NCBI RefSeq assembly: GCF_036241575.1
Contig: NZ_CP108455.1
Location: forward strand, 4,777,501-4,841,500
Direction: 5' to 3'
DNA length: 64,000 nucleotides
DNA from: Streptomyces sp. NBC_01267
GTDB lineage: Bacteria; Actinomycetota; Actinomycetes; Streptomycetales; Streptomycetaceae
Part shown: one piece after another, positions 16,294 to 24,310 of the stretch
Layout of the letters: each line of letters begins with the position of its first letter
How positions within the stretch are numbered: the stretch's first letter is position 1
Notes under the pieces: model-generated
Told to the model about the DNA's origin: nothing
Databases searched by the model: none
What the model saw: only the letters and a program-made list of their open reading frames with translations
Translations under genes and position numbers: made by a program

Positions 16294-17217
16294 ATGGAGT
16301 CCAGGGAATTGTGGGAGCGGCATGCGGTTCTGGCCGATGCCTTTTGCGGCGCGGACGACCATGTGCGCCGTGCACAGTCGGTGTTCGACGGCGCGCAGGC
16401 CGAGCGCGCGAGGATGCTGGCTGCCTTCGCCATCACCGTGGGCAGTGACGGCGCGGTTGCCGACATGCTGGGGCTGAACGAACGCGAGGTGCGGGTGGCG
16501 CGCCGCACCGTGGGCAAGGACGACGCGCGGTCGCTCGCCGACACGCTGCTCACCAGGCCGTCGGACGAGCAGCCCGAACCGGATGCGGTGCAGCAGGAGG
16601 ATGCCGATTCCTTCCTGCTTCCCGCCTCCGGGAACCCGGGGTATCCCACGCCCCCGGCGCCCGCGCAGCCCCCCATTCCTCCGCCCCGCACCGAGCAGTT
16701 CCCGGCCCCGGCCCCCGATGTGCCGATGGCGGGTCCGGAGTGGTCCCCCGCGCTGGACGCGTTCCTGGTGGAGGGCTGGAACAACGGGATCGACGTCGTC
16801 GCGCTGGCGGCCCAACTCGGCATCGAACTGGCGCAGTTGGTCTCCCGGGCCCAGCATCTCTCCGCGGAGGGGCGGCTCGCGCAGGTACGGCGGGACGCGG
16901 GCCGCCACCGGCGTACGGCGGGGGACCCGGGGTCCGTCACGCAGCCCTCGCCCGACGCCGGTTACTTCATGGGCCCGCCGTCCGGCGCCGCCTGGCCGCC
17001 TCCGGGCCCCGGGGTCATGGCCGCGGGTCCCTGGCAGGGCGACACCCAGCACCAGGTCCCGTACGAGCAGTACGGGCAGTACGAGCAGTACGGGCAGTAC
17101 GCGCAGTACGCCCAGCCCGGATACGGGTGGGGTCCCGACGCCTCCGGGGCCCTGCCCCGGCGCGACTGGGACGGCATCCTGCACGACTGGGAACGCTCCT
17201 ACCCCGCCGACCGCTGA
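16294..17217 (+). CDS. Helix-turn-helix protein with Pro-rich linker and Tyr/Gln repeats
   Basis: 307 residues from ATG at 16294; GTG at 16285 is an alternative that would suit a leaderless message from TAGCTG (16272-16277). The N-terminus is helical and contains a likely HTH (SDGAVADMLGLNEREVRVAR, about 51-70). A Pro-rich linker with PAPAQPPIPPP leads to a second small helical unit (ALDAFLVEGWNNGIDVVALA), which also looks HTH-like. The tail holds YEQYGQYEQYGQY-type repeats and ends RRDWDGILHDWERSYPADR. It is probably a nucleoid- or DNA-binding regulator. The upstream 16231-16293 is AT-rich, as expected of a promoter. Confidence 0.72.
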   Translation: MESRELWERHAVLADAFCGADDHVRRAQSVFDGAQAERARMLAAFAITVGSDGAVADMLGLNEREVRVARRTVGKDDARSLADTLLTRPSDEQPEPDAVQQEDADSFLLPASGNPGYPTPPAPAQPPIPPPRTEQFPAPAPDVPMAGPEWSPALDAFLVEGWNNGIDVVALAAQLGIELAQLVSRAQHLSAEGRLAQVRRDAGRHRRTAGDPGSVTQPSPDAGYFMGPPSGAAWPPPGPGVMAAGPWQGDTQHQVPYEQYGQYEQYGQYAQYAQPGYGWGPDASGALPRRDWDGILHDWERSYPADR

Positions 17218-17353
17218 ACACCGTCCGCGCCCCCCGTCCGGATCCCGTCCGCACCCCCGTCCGCACCTCTCCCGACCCGCCAAGGAAAATCGTGCCTGTG
17301 CCACGCCACAGCGGAGGCGCACCACGGGGCAACCGGAGAGGGAGGACCAGATC

Positions 17354-17881
17354 ATGGTTCAGGGATATCGGACGGGTATGCCCAGTGGGTTCGGCGCCGC
17401 ACGGGGACGCCGTGGCGGTCGCTGGAAGGAGACCGCGCGCCGCCACTCGCTGCTTCCGCTCCGCGTCTTCCTCGGCGTCACGTTCTGCTACGCCGGAATC
17501 GACAAGCTCACCGACTCCGCCTTCCTCCACGCGTCGGGCGCCGGCTCGATCGACGAGCTGATGCACTCCGTGCGCGACTCGGCGGCCGTGCCCGGCCTGG
17601 TGGACCTCGCCCTGAACAGCCCGTCCGGCTTCGGATACGCGATCGCCCTCGGCGAACTGGCCGTCGGCCTGGGCACCCTGCTGGGCCTCTTCGGCCGGGT
17701 CGCCGCGCTCGGCGGGGCCCTGATCTCGCTCAGTCTCTGGCTGACCGTGAGCTGGCAGTCCACGCCGTACTACTACGGGAACGACCTCGTCTACCTCATG
17801 GCCTGGCTGCCGCTCCTGCTCGCCGGGTCGCCGCTGCTCTCCGCCGACGCCTTCCTGGCGGACCGCCGCCGTACCCCGTAA
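17354..17881 (+). CDS. DoxX-family membrane protein
   Basis: 175 residues, ATG with GGAGG 9 nt upstream. DoxX-type proteins are four-helix membrane proteins, in mycobacteria linked to thiol/oxidative stress homeostasis. Here RVFLGVTFCYAGIDKLTD starts the first helix and is followed by the family-like GYAIALGELAVGLGTLLGLFGR, with further helices at ALISLSLWLTVSW and DLVYLMAWLPLLLAG. The gene's last 91 bp overlap the 3' end of the convergent minus-strand gene. Confidence 0.85.
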   Translation: MVQGYRTGMPSGFGAARGRRGGRWKETARRHSLLPLRVFLGVTFCYAGIDKLTDSAFLHASGAGSIDELMHSVRDSAAVPGLVDLALNSPSGFGYAIALGELAVGLGTLLGLFGRVAALGGALISLSLWLTVSWQSTPYYYGNDLVYLMAWLPLLLAGSPLLSADAFLADRRRTP

Positions 17882-18135
17882 GCGAGCCAGTTGACGATCC
17901 CCGCCAGCGCCAAGCCGATGCCGAGCATCGGCAGCGCGGCGCCGGACGGTGTCTCCCAGAGGCCGCCCGCGTCACCGAGGTACACGGTGGCGATGCCCAG
18001 CAGCGCCAGCCCCGCGACGAGCTTGCCCGGCCGGAACTCGTGCCGGAACTCGCGCCGGTACGTGTACGGCGGTGCGTACGGGGGCGTCGGCGGGGGCGTC
18101 TGCGGGGACTCCCGTCCCGATTGTTCACTTCGCAC
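17791..18135 (-). CDS. Small two-helix membrane protein coupled to the PspC-domain protein
   Basis: 114 residues from GTG at 18135. The start overlaps the last 11 bp of the upstream PspC-domain gene, indicating translational coupling. A Pro/Tyr-rich cytoplasmic head precedes two helices (GKLVAGLALLGIATVYLG and ALPMLGIGLALAGIVNWLAYG) and a basic tail. The arrangement resembles the short companions of LiaI/LiaF-like proteins. The 3' end overlaps the convergent DoxX gene by 91 bp. Confidence 0.75.
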   Translation of the reverse strand: MRSEQSGRESPQTPPPTPPYAPPYTYRREFRHEFRPGKLVAGLALLGIATVYLGDAGGLWETPSGAALPMLGIGLALAGIVNWLAYGVRRRSARKASAESSGDPASRSGSQAMR

Positions 18136-19453
18136 GGGTCACCTCCGCCTGTCCGACGCCGACTTCCACATACAGGTTCACGGTGCGCGGTGCGCCGCCG
18201 ATCGCATCGTTGACCGCCTTGCCGACCACCGGTACGGCGGGGAGCGTCACCGTTCTGTCCTGGCCCGGCGAGATGTCGATGTCGTTCGGCCCTTCGCCGG
18301 GCAGCTGGACGTCCCCGAGGCCGACCGTGACCTTCAGCCGCACCGTCACATTCTTCGGTACGACGACCGTCGCCCGCCCGGCGCCCACCACCACCCGGGT
18401 ACTCACGGACTGACCCGGCGCCACATCGAGGCCGCCGAGGTCCAGCGTGCCGACGCCCGAGCCGACCTGGTAGCGGGGCCGGACGTCCGTCGGCGAGGTG
18501 GGCCGCCAATCCGTGCGCACCCAGTGCGGGGAGACATCCTTCGGCAGCGCGGTCGCCCCGGCCAGCAGCCCGGTGGTGAGCACCACCATGACGAGCGTGC
18601 CGCCGCCGGTCCGGCCGACGAACGCGCTGAGCAGCATGCCCAGTCCGAAGACCGCGAGCGCACAGGACAGCCCGATCTGGAGGCTCGTGCCGACCGGGTG
18701 GCCGTGCCACGCGAGACCGGTGCCGAGACCGGCCGCGACCAGCGCGAGCAGGAAGACCCGGCCGCCGATGCCGCGCGGCCCGCGGCTCGCCGCCGCCGGA
18801 GCGGCGGTCCAGGGGGACTGGCGGGACGGCGGCGGCTCCGCGGCGGAGTCCGAGGGCCCCCAGAGGTAGCCCGAACCGACCGGTCCCGTCGTGCCGTCCT
18901 TGACGATCGGGTCCCGCCACCAGGACGGACTGCCCGGCGTCGGCGGCGCCTTCGTCTCCGGCGGCGCGTCCGGCACCTTCTGCCCGGCCGTACCCGAAGC
19001 CCCCGGCGCCCTGGTGGCCCCCGGCACCGGCGAGGCCGTCTCGGGCGGGGCCATCCGGCGCCGCTCCGACCAGACCGCGCAGCCCGCGGTGGCCAGCGAC
19101 AGCAGCGCGGCGAAGACCAGCACCGACACGTAGTGCAGCATCGACAGGAAGAACCCGCACCCGGCCAGCGCCAGGAGCACCGCCGCCATCGAAGCGCCCT
19201 CGACCCGGCCGGTCAGCAGCCTGCGCGCCTCGTTCTCGTCCTCGCCGTCCTGCTGGATCACCAGCCAGGCGAACCCGTAGAAGATCAGCCCGACACCGCC
19301 GGTCACCGCCAGCACACCGAGCACGACCCGGAAGACCACCGGGTCGAGGTCGAAATGCCTGCCCAGCCCGCCGCACACCCCGGCGACCACCTTGTTCTTC
19401 CGGTGGCGCCGCAGTTGCGGTCGCGGCTCGTCCTGCGGCGGCGGCGTTGTCAT
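18125..19453 (-). CDS. PspC-domain membrane protein with C-terminal toastrack (LiaF-like) domain
   Basis: 442 residues. The start at 19453 places the PspC domain correctly at residues ~14-70 (RRHRKNKVVAGVCGGLGRHF, then GLIFYGFAWLVIQ). Further membrane helices follow (about 85-130 and 225-300) around a Pro-rich loop. The C-terminal ~150 residues are beta-strand rich (VGSGVGTLDLGGLDV, GLGDVQLPGEGPNDI), like the toastrack domain of LiaF/VraT-type envelope-stress proteins. It is divergent from the PspC-histidine kinase gene, with 130 bp between starts. It is probably a membrane sensor or inhibitor of that two-component system. Confidence 0.85.
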   Translation of the reverse strand: MTTPPPQDEPRPQLRRHRKNKVVAGVCGGLGRHFDLDPVVFRVVLGVLAVTGGVGLIFYGFAWLVIQQDGEDENEARRLLTGRVEGASMAAVLLALAGCGFFLSMLHYVSVLVFAALLSLATAGCAVWSERRRMAPPETASPVPGATRAPGASGTAGQKVPDAPPETKAPPTPGSPSWWRDPIVKDGTTGPVGSGYLWGPSDSAAEPPPSRQSPWTAAPAAASRGPRGIGGRVFLLALVAAGLGTGLAWHGHPVGTSLQIGLSCALAVFGLGMLLSAFVGRTGGGTLVMVVLTTGLLAGATALPKDVSPHWVRTDWRPTSPTDVRPRYQVGSGVGTLDLGGLDVAPGQSVSTRVVVGAGRATVVVPKNVTVRLKVTVGLGDVQLPGEGPNDIDISPGQDRTVTLPAVPVVGKAVNDAIGGAPRTVNLYVEVGVGQAEVTRAK

Positions 19454-19583
19454 ACGTCCATGGTGACGGTCGTCCCGTGCCGGTGGGGGCCGCGGCGACC
19501 CTGGCCGATCCCTGATTTCGCGCGCGGGAACCAGGGGGTTTTCCCTGATGCCCGCACCAGCCCGTACATGTGACGATCGAGCC

Positions 19584-20870
19584 ATGCCAGTCGCCCCGCC
19601 CCGCCCCGCAGGCGCCGCCGCCTCCGAAGCGCCGGACGAACCACCGCTGCGCAAGCTGTACCGCAGCGCCGAAGGGCGCATGCTGGGCGGCGTCGCGCGC
19701 GGGCTCGCCGGTCATCTCGGGGTGCCCGTCTCCTGGGTACGTGCCGCCTTCATCGTGCTCTTCACCCTGGAGGGCCTCGGGGCGCTGCTGTACGTCGCGT
19801 TCTGGTTCGTCGTACCGCTCGGCGCGGGCGGCGTCGAAGCGAACCGTTCCCTCTTCGAGGAGTCCCCGGACGGCCGCCGGAAGTTGCTGCGCAAACCGGA
19901 CGGCGGCCAGATCGTCGCCCTGGTCGCGCTGATCATCGGCGTGGCGATCTTCATCGGGAACGTGGACATCGGCGGCGACGCGAGCCCGTACATCTGGCCC
20001 GTCCTGCTGATCGGCGCCGGTGTCGTCCTGGTCTGGCGCCAGGCGGACAACTCGCGGCGCGCCCACTGGACGGAGGTCGGCCGCCGCAGCCGGCTGCTCC
20101 CGCTGGGCCGCGCCCTGGCCGGAGTCGCGCTGGTGGGCGCCGGTCTGGCCGCGTTCATCGTGATCCGCGGCTCCTCGGCCCAGCTCGGCAACGTCCTCAC
20201 CGCGACCCTCGCCGTGCTCGCCGGTATCGCTCTCCTCGCGGGCCCCTGGCTCGTACGGATGACGCAGGACCTCTCCCAGGAACGCCTGATGCGCATCCGC
20301 GCCCAGGAGCGCGCGGAGGTCGCCGCCCACGTCCACGACTCCGTCCTGCACACCCTGACCCTGATCCAGCGCAACGCGGAGGACCCGGGCGAGGTCCGGC
20401 GGCTGGCCCGCGCCCAGGAACGTGAGCTGCGCGCCTGGCTGTACAAGCCCGAGGGCACCGGCAAGGACAAGGACGACGAACCCGAGACCCTCGCGGAAGC
20501 CGTCAAACAGTCCGCCGCCGAGGTCGAGGACAAGCACGGGGTCCCGCTGGAGGTCGTGGTCGTCGGCGACTGCCCGCTCGACGAGAAGCTGTCCGCACAG
20601 ATGCAGGCCGCGCGGGAAGCCATGGTGAACGCCGCCAAGTACGGTGGCGAGGGCGGGGCGGTACAGGTCTACGCGGAGGTCGAGGGCCGTACGGTCTTCG
20701 TGTCCGTACGGGACCGGGGCCCCGGCTTCGACCTGGACGCGGTACCGGACGACCGCATGGGCGTACGAGAATCGATCATCGGCCGTATGCAGCGCAACGG
20801 CGGCACGGCAAGCCTGCGTTCCGCTCCCGACGGCGGCACCGTAGTGGAACTGGAGATGGAGCGAGCATGA
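19584..20870 (+). CDS. PspC-domain sensor histidine kinase (NarL-type, HisKA_3)
   Basis: 428 residues from ATG at 19584. An N-terminal PspC domain (LRKLYRSAEGRMLGGVARGL, about 26-45) is followed by about four membrane helices. The dimerisation/phosphoacceptor box is ERAEVAAHVHDSVLHTLTL (about 250), where His precedes Asp as in HisKA_3. The ATPase domain shows N-box REAMVNAAKYG, G1 VRDRGPGFD and a G2-like MGVRESIIGRM. The kinase should phosphorylate the response regulator encoded by the next gene, with which it overlaps by 4 bp. The PspC domain suggests it senses membrane or cell-envelope stress. Confidence 0.93.
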   Translation: MPVAPPRPAGAAASEAPDEPPLRKLYRSAEGRMLGGVARGLAGHLGVPVSWVRAAFIVLFTLEGLGALLYVAFWFVVPLGAGGVEANRSLFEESPDGRRKLLRKPDGGQIVALVALIIGVAIFIGNVDIGGDASPYIWPVLLIGAGVVLVWRQADNSRRAHWTEVGRRSRLLPLGRALAGVALVGAGLAAFIVIRGSSAQLGNVLTATLAVLAGIALLAGPWLVRMTQDLSQERLMRIRAQERAEVAAHVHDSVLHTLTLIQRNAEDPGEVRRLARAQERELRAWLYKPEGTGKDKDDEPETLAEAVKQSAAEVEDKHGVPLEVVVVGDCPLDEKLSAQMQAAREAMVNAAKYGGEGGAVQVYAEVEGRTVFVSVRDRGPGFDLDAVPDDRMGVRESIIGRMQRNGGTASLRSAPDGGTVVELEMERA

Positions 20871-21565
20871 CCGAGCCCACCGAGACCGGAGCAACCGCAG
20901 AGAGCCGCAGGGTCCGGGTCGTGCTCGTCGACGACCACCGGATGTTCCGTACCGGAGTCCAGGCCGAGATCGGCCAGACGGAGACGACGGGCGTCGAGGT
21001 CGTCGGCGAGGCCGCCGACGTCGACCAGGCGGTCACGGTCATCAAGGCCACCCGCCCCGAGGTGGTCCTCCTCGACGTCCACCTCCCGGGCGGCGGCGGC
21101 GTCGAAGTCCTGCGCCGCTCGGCCGCGTTGATGTCCGACCCGGAGCACCCGGTCCGCTTCCTCGCCCTGTCCGTCTCGGACGCGGCGGAGGACGTCATCG
21201 GTGTGATCCGGGGCGGCGCCCGCGGCTACGTCACCAAGACGATCACCGGCTCCGACCTGGTCGACTCGGTCTTCCGCGTCCAGGACGGCGACGCGGTCTT
21301 CTCCCCGCGCCTCGCGGGCTTCGTCCTCGACGCCTTCGCCTCGACGGACGCCCCGCCGGTCGACGAGGACATGGACCGGCTGACCCAGCGCGAGCGCGAG
21401 GTCCTGCGGCTGATCGCGCGCGGCTACGCGTACAAGGAGATCGCGAAGCAGCTCTTCATCTCGGTGAAGACGGTCGAGTCGCACGTCTCGGCGGTGCTCA
21501 GGAAGCTCCAGCTCTCCAACCGCCATGAACTGACCCGCTGGGCTACGGCGCGACGGCTGGTCTGA
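20867..21565 (+). CDS. LuxR/NarL-type response regulator partner of the PspC kinase
   Basis: 232 residues starting in an ATGA overlap with the kinase gene. The receiver domain has the acidic pair in VVLVDDHRMFRTG, the phosphoacceptor Asp in EVVLLDVHLPGGGG (about residue 69) and the conserved Lys in YVTKTI (about 124). The C-terminal LuxR-type HTH is LTQREREVLRLIARG...KEIAKQLFISVKTVESHV. Its 3' end overlaps the convergent zinc-ribbon gene by 23 bp. Confidence 0.95.
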   Translation: MTEPTETGATAESRRVRVVLVDDHRMFRTGVQAEIGQTETTGVEVVGEAADVDQAVTVIKATRPEVVLLDVHLPGGGGVEVLRRSAALMSDPEHPVRFLALSVSDAAEDVIGVIRGGARGYVTKTITGSDLVDSVFRVQDGDAVFSPRLAGFVLDAFASTDAPPVDEDMDRLTQREREVLRLIARGYAYKEIAKQLFISVKTVESHVSAVLRKLQLSNRHELTRWATARRLV

Positions 21566-21797
21566 CGGATGGCCGGCCGCCCGGGTCGACGGCCGGGCGA
21601 CCCGGCCGGAACCCGGGCTCGTCCGGCACCCCGTCCCCGTATCTCTCCCGGTGCTCCCGGGTGGGTTCCCACTCCCTCCGGCAACCCGCGCAGTGCCAGC
21701 GCCAGTTGTCCGCAGCCGTCGGCGCGGTGAGGCTGGTGTCCTTCCACAGCGGGGGGCGCCGGGGGCAGTGGGGGCAGTTCGGCGGCTTCAGCACCAT
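21543..21797 (-). CDS. Small zinc-ribbon-like protein
   Basis: 84 residues, ATG with an excellent GAGGAG 7 nt upstream. Two Cys-x2-Cys knuckles are visible, CPHC (residues 8-11) and CAGC (36-39), with NWRWH before the second, a layout typical of small zinc ribbons. The tail is Pro/Arg/Gly-rich and disordered. Its function is unknown. It converges on, and slightly overlaps, the response-regulator gene. Confidence 0.7.
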   Translation of the reverse strand: MVLKPPNCPHCPRRPPLWKDTSLTAPTAADNWRWHCAGCRREWEPTREHRERYGDGVPDEPGFRPGRPAVDPGGRPSVRPAVAP

Positions 21798-21989
21798 GGC
21801 TCACTCCTCAGGGATCCGGGTCAGCCTGGTGCGTCGGCGGATCGCGCGCCTCGCGGACGGGGTGGGGCCACTCGTTCGGGGGACGGGGGGCCTCCCCGCG
21901 GCTGACAGTGCCCGGAATCGGCCGAGGCCGGGGGCCCTGTACGGCAAGGTGGCGCCGAGGATCCCGCAGAGCGTAGAAGGAGACCGACG

Positions 21990-22571
21990 GTGACTGACGA
22001 CCTGTCCTCGGTGGCGCACTTCCTCTTCGGAGCGGGCACGCTCAAGCAGGCGCGGCGCACTGGCTGGTGGATGGCCGGAGTGCGTGATCCGGAGAGCGTC
22101 GCCGACCACTCGTGGCGTACCTCGCTGATCGCCTCGATCATCGCGAAGCTGGAGGGCGCGGACCCGGCGCGGGCGGCGTTCCTCGCGGTGTGGCACGACT
22201 CGCAGGAGTCCCGTACCGGAGACGTCAACTACCTGGGCAAGAAGTACGCGTCGGGTGCGGACCCCAGGGAAGTGACCGCCGACCAGGTAGCCGGTATGCC
22301 GGAGGTCCTCGCGTCCACGGTGCGTGATCTGGTCGCGGAGTACGAGGCCAAGGAGTCGCCGGAAGCGGTCTGCGCCCGGGACGCGGACAAGCTGGAATGC
22401 CTGCTCCAGGGCATCGAGTACAAGGCACAGGGGTACGAGAACGCTCAGCGGTGGATCGACAACAGCCGACCTCGGCTGGTCACGGACACCGCGTGCCGTC
22501 TCGCCGACGAACTGCTCGGTCAGGGCTCGCTGGACTGGCTGCGGGAGGCGCTCGGAGAACAGAAGCGCTGA
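21990..22571 (+). CDS. HD-domain hydrolase (YfbR/HDDC2-like nucleotidase family)
   Basis: 193 residues from GTG, with GAAGGAGA 7 nt upstream. The metal-binding pattern of HD phosphohydrolases is present: His in VADHSWRTS (about residue 38), the HD pair in VWHDSQES (about 72), and the distal Asp in CARDADKLECLLQ (about 131). Relatives are 5'-nucleotidases acting on deoxynucleoside monophosphates, but the substrate is inferred. The gene is followed after 47 bp by the FMN-binding protein gene, so the two probably form an operon. Confidence 0.87.
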   Translation: MTDDLSSVAHFLFGAGTLKQARRTGWWMAGVRDPESVADHSWRTSLIASIIAKLEGADPARAAFLAVWHDSQESRTGDVNYLGKKYASGADPREVTADQVAGMPEVLASTVRDLVAEYEAKESPEAVCARDADKLECLLQGIEYKAQGYENAQRWIDNSRPRLVTDTACRLADELLGQGSLDWLREALGEQKR

Positions 22572-22618
22572 ACGGCCCCGAAGCTCACCGCACCGCCGAT
22601 CACGCAAGGAGACCCGCA

Positions 22619-23266
22619 ATGTTCGTACAGCCCTGGGACGCCGGTCTGGACGAAGCCGAGTGGCGGACCTGGCTGGCCGAGGGGCACGACTTCGGGCAGC
22701 TGGCCGTCAACGGCCTGCCCGGCCACCCGCCGGTCGTCGTCCCCACCCACTTCATCTGCGACGGGCGCCACCTCCTGGTGCACCTCGCACGGCCCAACCC
22801 CGTCTGGAAGGCGATCGAGCACGATCCGAACGTCGTCCTCGGTGTCATCGGCGACTACGCGTTCATCCCCGGCCCCTGGCGCGCCAAGGCCGACATCCCG
22901 CCCCAGGACGGCGTTCCCACCAGCTATTACGCGGCCGTCCAGTTCACCTGCCGCGCCACGGTCGTCGACGACCCGGAGGCCAAGGCCGAACTGCTGCGCC
23001 GCCAGCTCGCCCACTTCCAGCCCGAGGGCGACCACGCCCCCGTCGCCGTCGACCAGCCGCCGTACGGACGGATGCTGTCCGGCATCCGTGGCCTGAGTCT
23101 GGAAGTCACCGAGGTGCGGGCCAAGTTCAAGTACGACGACCACAAACCCGTCGAGTACCGGGCCGCCGTCGCCGACCACCTCACCGCGCGCGGCGCGGGA
23201 CTCGACGTCCCCGCCGCCCGTCAGCAGCGCCGCCGCCTGGACCGCCTCGGTCCCTGGAAACCCTGA
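22619..23266 (+). CDS. PaiB-like FMN-binding split-barrel protein
   Basis: 215 residues, ATG after AAGGAGACCCGCA. The N-terminal MFVQPWDAGLDEAEWRTWL and the flavin-fold segments PPVVVPTHFICDGRHLLVHLARPNPVW (about 37-63) match the PaiB/FMN-binding negative transcriptional regulator family. Members bind FMN and are linked to repression of protease or sporulation genes in Bacillus, but whether this one binds DNA is unknown. The C-terminal ~30 residues are Arg-rich. Confidence 0.85.
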   Translation: MFVQPWDAGLDEAEWRTWLAEGHDFGQLAVNGLPGHPPVVVPTHFICDGRHLLVHLARPNPVWKAIEHDPNVVLGVIGDYAFIPGPWRAKADIPPQDGVPTSYYAAVQFTCRATVVDDPEAKAELLRRQLAHFQPEGDHAPVAVDQPPYGRMLSGIRGLSLEVTEVRAKFKYDDHKPVEYRAAVADHLTARGAGLDVPAARQQRRRLDRLGPWKP

Positions 23267-23282
23267 CCCCGCCAACTGCCCG

Positions 23283-23619
23283 TCAACGAGCCCGGATCGC
23301 GTCGGGCTGCCCCGGCAGGATCTCGCCCGAAACCGGGGCCAGTTCGAACCACACCGTCTTCCCGATGCCGTAAGGGCGCGGCTCCGAGCCCCACGCGGCG
23401 GCGAGCGCCGACACCAGCTCAGCCCGGGGGTACGTACGCGTGCCGCACCGCGTTCGTCATCAGCTCGCTGAGCAGGGGGACGGACGTGTCGGCCACCTCG
23501 TCCGGCACCTTCCAGGCCCGCATCTGCTCGCTGAGCAGCGCACGGGCCCGGCCCACGCTGCGGGGGCGGCGGGGGAGCCGCCATTCGATGTCCTTGGGCA
23601 TTCCGCTGTTCATGCTCAT
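23283..23619 (-). pseudogene. Decayed RsbW-like ATP-binding (anti-sigma type) protein gene
   Basis: From ATG at 23619 (or 23613) the frame encodes 66 residues, including RARALLSEQMRAWKVPDEV and the N-box SELMTNAVRHA of GHKL ATPases, then hits TGA at 23419-23421. Directly after, in another frame, the sequence continues with AELVSALAAAWGSEPRPYGI and GKTVWFELAPVSGEILPGQP, the usual C-terminus of this Streptomyces family, ending at TGA 23283-23285. The middle of the ATPase domain with its G1 box is missing. This is an internal deletion plus a frameshift. It lies divergent from the XRE/DUF397 remnant, as in abaA-like loci. Confidence 0.75.
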
Positions 23620-23707
23620 AGCGTGCCGACGGGGGAATAGCGTAGGAAGTAACGAAGTGTGTACGCAGGGTAGTTGTACACCTGGGGTGTCTCGGGGAGG
23701 TATTCGT

Positions 23708-23839
23708 ATGTCGGAAGCGTGGCGGTACTGCGGAAACCAGGTCAAGCTGTGGCGCACGCGGGCGGGGGTGTCACGCGAGCAATTGGTCAAGGAGGTGGAG
23801 TCGGCCCGGTTCATCGAGAAGCTGGCGGAGGAGCTGTGA
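23708..23839 (+). pseudogene. Internally deleted XRE/DUF5753-type regulator remnant (43 codons)
   Basis: ATG with GGGAGG 8 nt upstream. The product begins like the whiJ-type helix-turn-helix regulators (MSEAWRYCGNQVKLWRTRAG VSREQLVKE, broken here by a space) and jumps straight to SARFIEKLAEEL, a typical end of such proteins that are normally ~280 residues. The frame is kept, so a 43-residue peptide can still be made. Its TGA overlaps the GTG start of the DUF397 gene (GTGA), preserving the usual operon coupling. Confidence 0.7.
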
Positions 23840-24078
23840 GCGAGATGCTTGATTGGTTCAAGTCCAGCTACAGCGACGACCAGGGCGGCAACTGCGTGGA
23901 AGTCGCCCTTTCCTGGCGCAAGTCCAGTTACAGCGACGATCAGGGTGGCGAATGCGTAGAGGTCGCCACCTGCCCCACGACCGTCCACGTCCGGGACTCG
24001 AAGCTGGTCGACAGTCCCCAACTCGCCCTCCCCGCCCCCTCATGGGCCGCCTTCCTCGCGTACGCCGCCCGGAACTGA
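23836..24078 (+). CDS. DUF397 small acidic protein with duplicated motif
   Basis: 80 residues from GTG, coupled to the preceding XRE remnant by a GTGA overlap. The DUF397 signature occurs twice in tandem (WFKSSYSDDQGGNCVEVA and WRKSSYSDDQGGECVEVA, residues ~7-46), followed by the usual VHVRDSK and W-x-AF tail. DUF397 proteins are encoded next to whiJ-like XRE regulators in Streptomyces and are thought to act with them in developmental control. Here the partner is deleted, so the protein may be an orphan. Confidence 0.88.
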   Translation: MSEMLDWFKSSYSDDQGGNCVEVALSWRKSSYSDDQGGECVEVATCPTTVHVRDSKLVDSPQLALPAPSWAAFLAYAARN

Positions 24079-24197
24079 GCGTCGGGATTCGGGGCTCGGG
24101 ACCCGAGCTTCTTCTGTAAGGAATGGGTGGTCGGGTTCAACCCACCCACCCTCCCAACACCCCGCACACCCGCGCTTCTTGACTTTCGGTGATCGGC

Positions 24198-24227
24198 TTG
24201 CCACGGGCAGTCGTCACCCTCTAGCGT
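24198..24227 (+). promoter_or_regulatory. Promoter of the zinc-ribbon winged-helix gene
   Basis: TTGCCA (24198-24203) and TAGCGT (24222-24227) are separated by 18 bp, close to the vegetative consensus. The predicted start near 24234 gives a ~77-nt leader containing a hairpin. Confidence 0.6.
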
Positions 24228-24240
24228 TTGCGGCAACAAA

Positions 24241-24277
24241 CAGCCCCGGCAGGTGTTAGCGCACCGACCGGGGCCTG
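24241..24277 (+). promoter_or_regulatory. 5'-leader hairpin
   Basis: GCCCCGG (24243-24249) pairs with CCGGGGC (24268-24274), and inside it GGTG pairs with CACC around the loop TTAGCG. This two-tier hairpin lies between the predicted transcription start and the AAGGAAC ribosome-binding site, so it could affect translation or act as an attenuator. Confidence 0.45.
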
Positions 24278-24310
24278 ACCAACAAGATCGCAAGCAAAAG
24301 GAACGATCCC

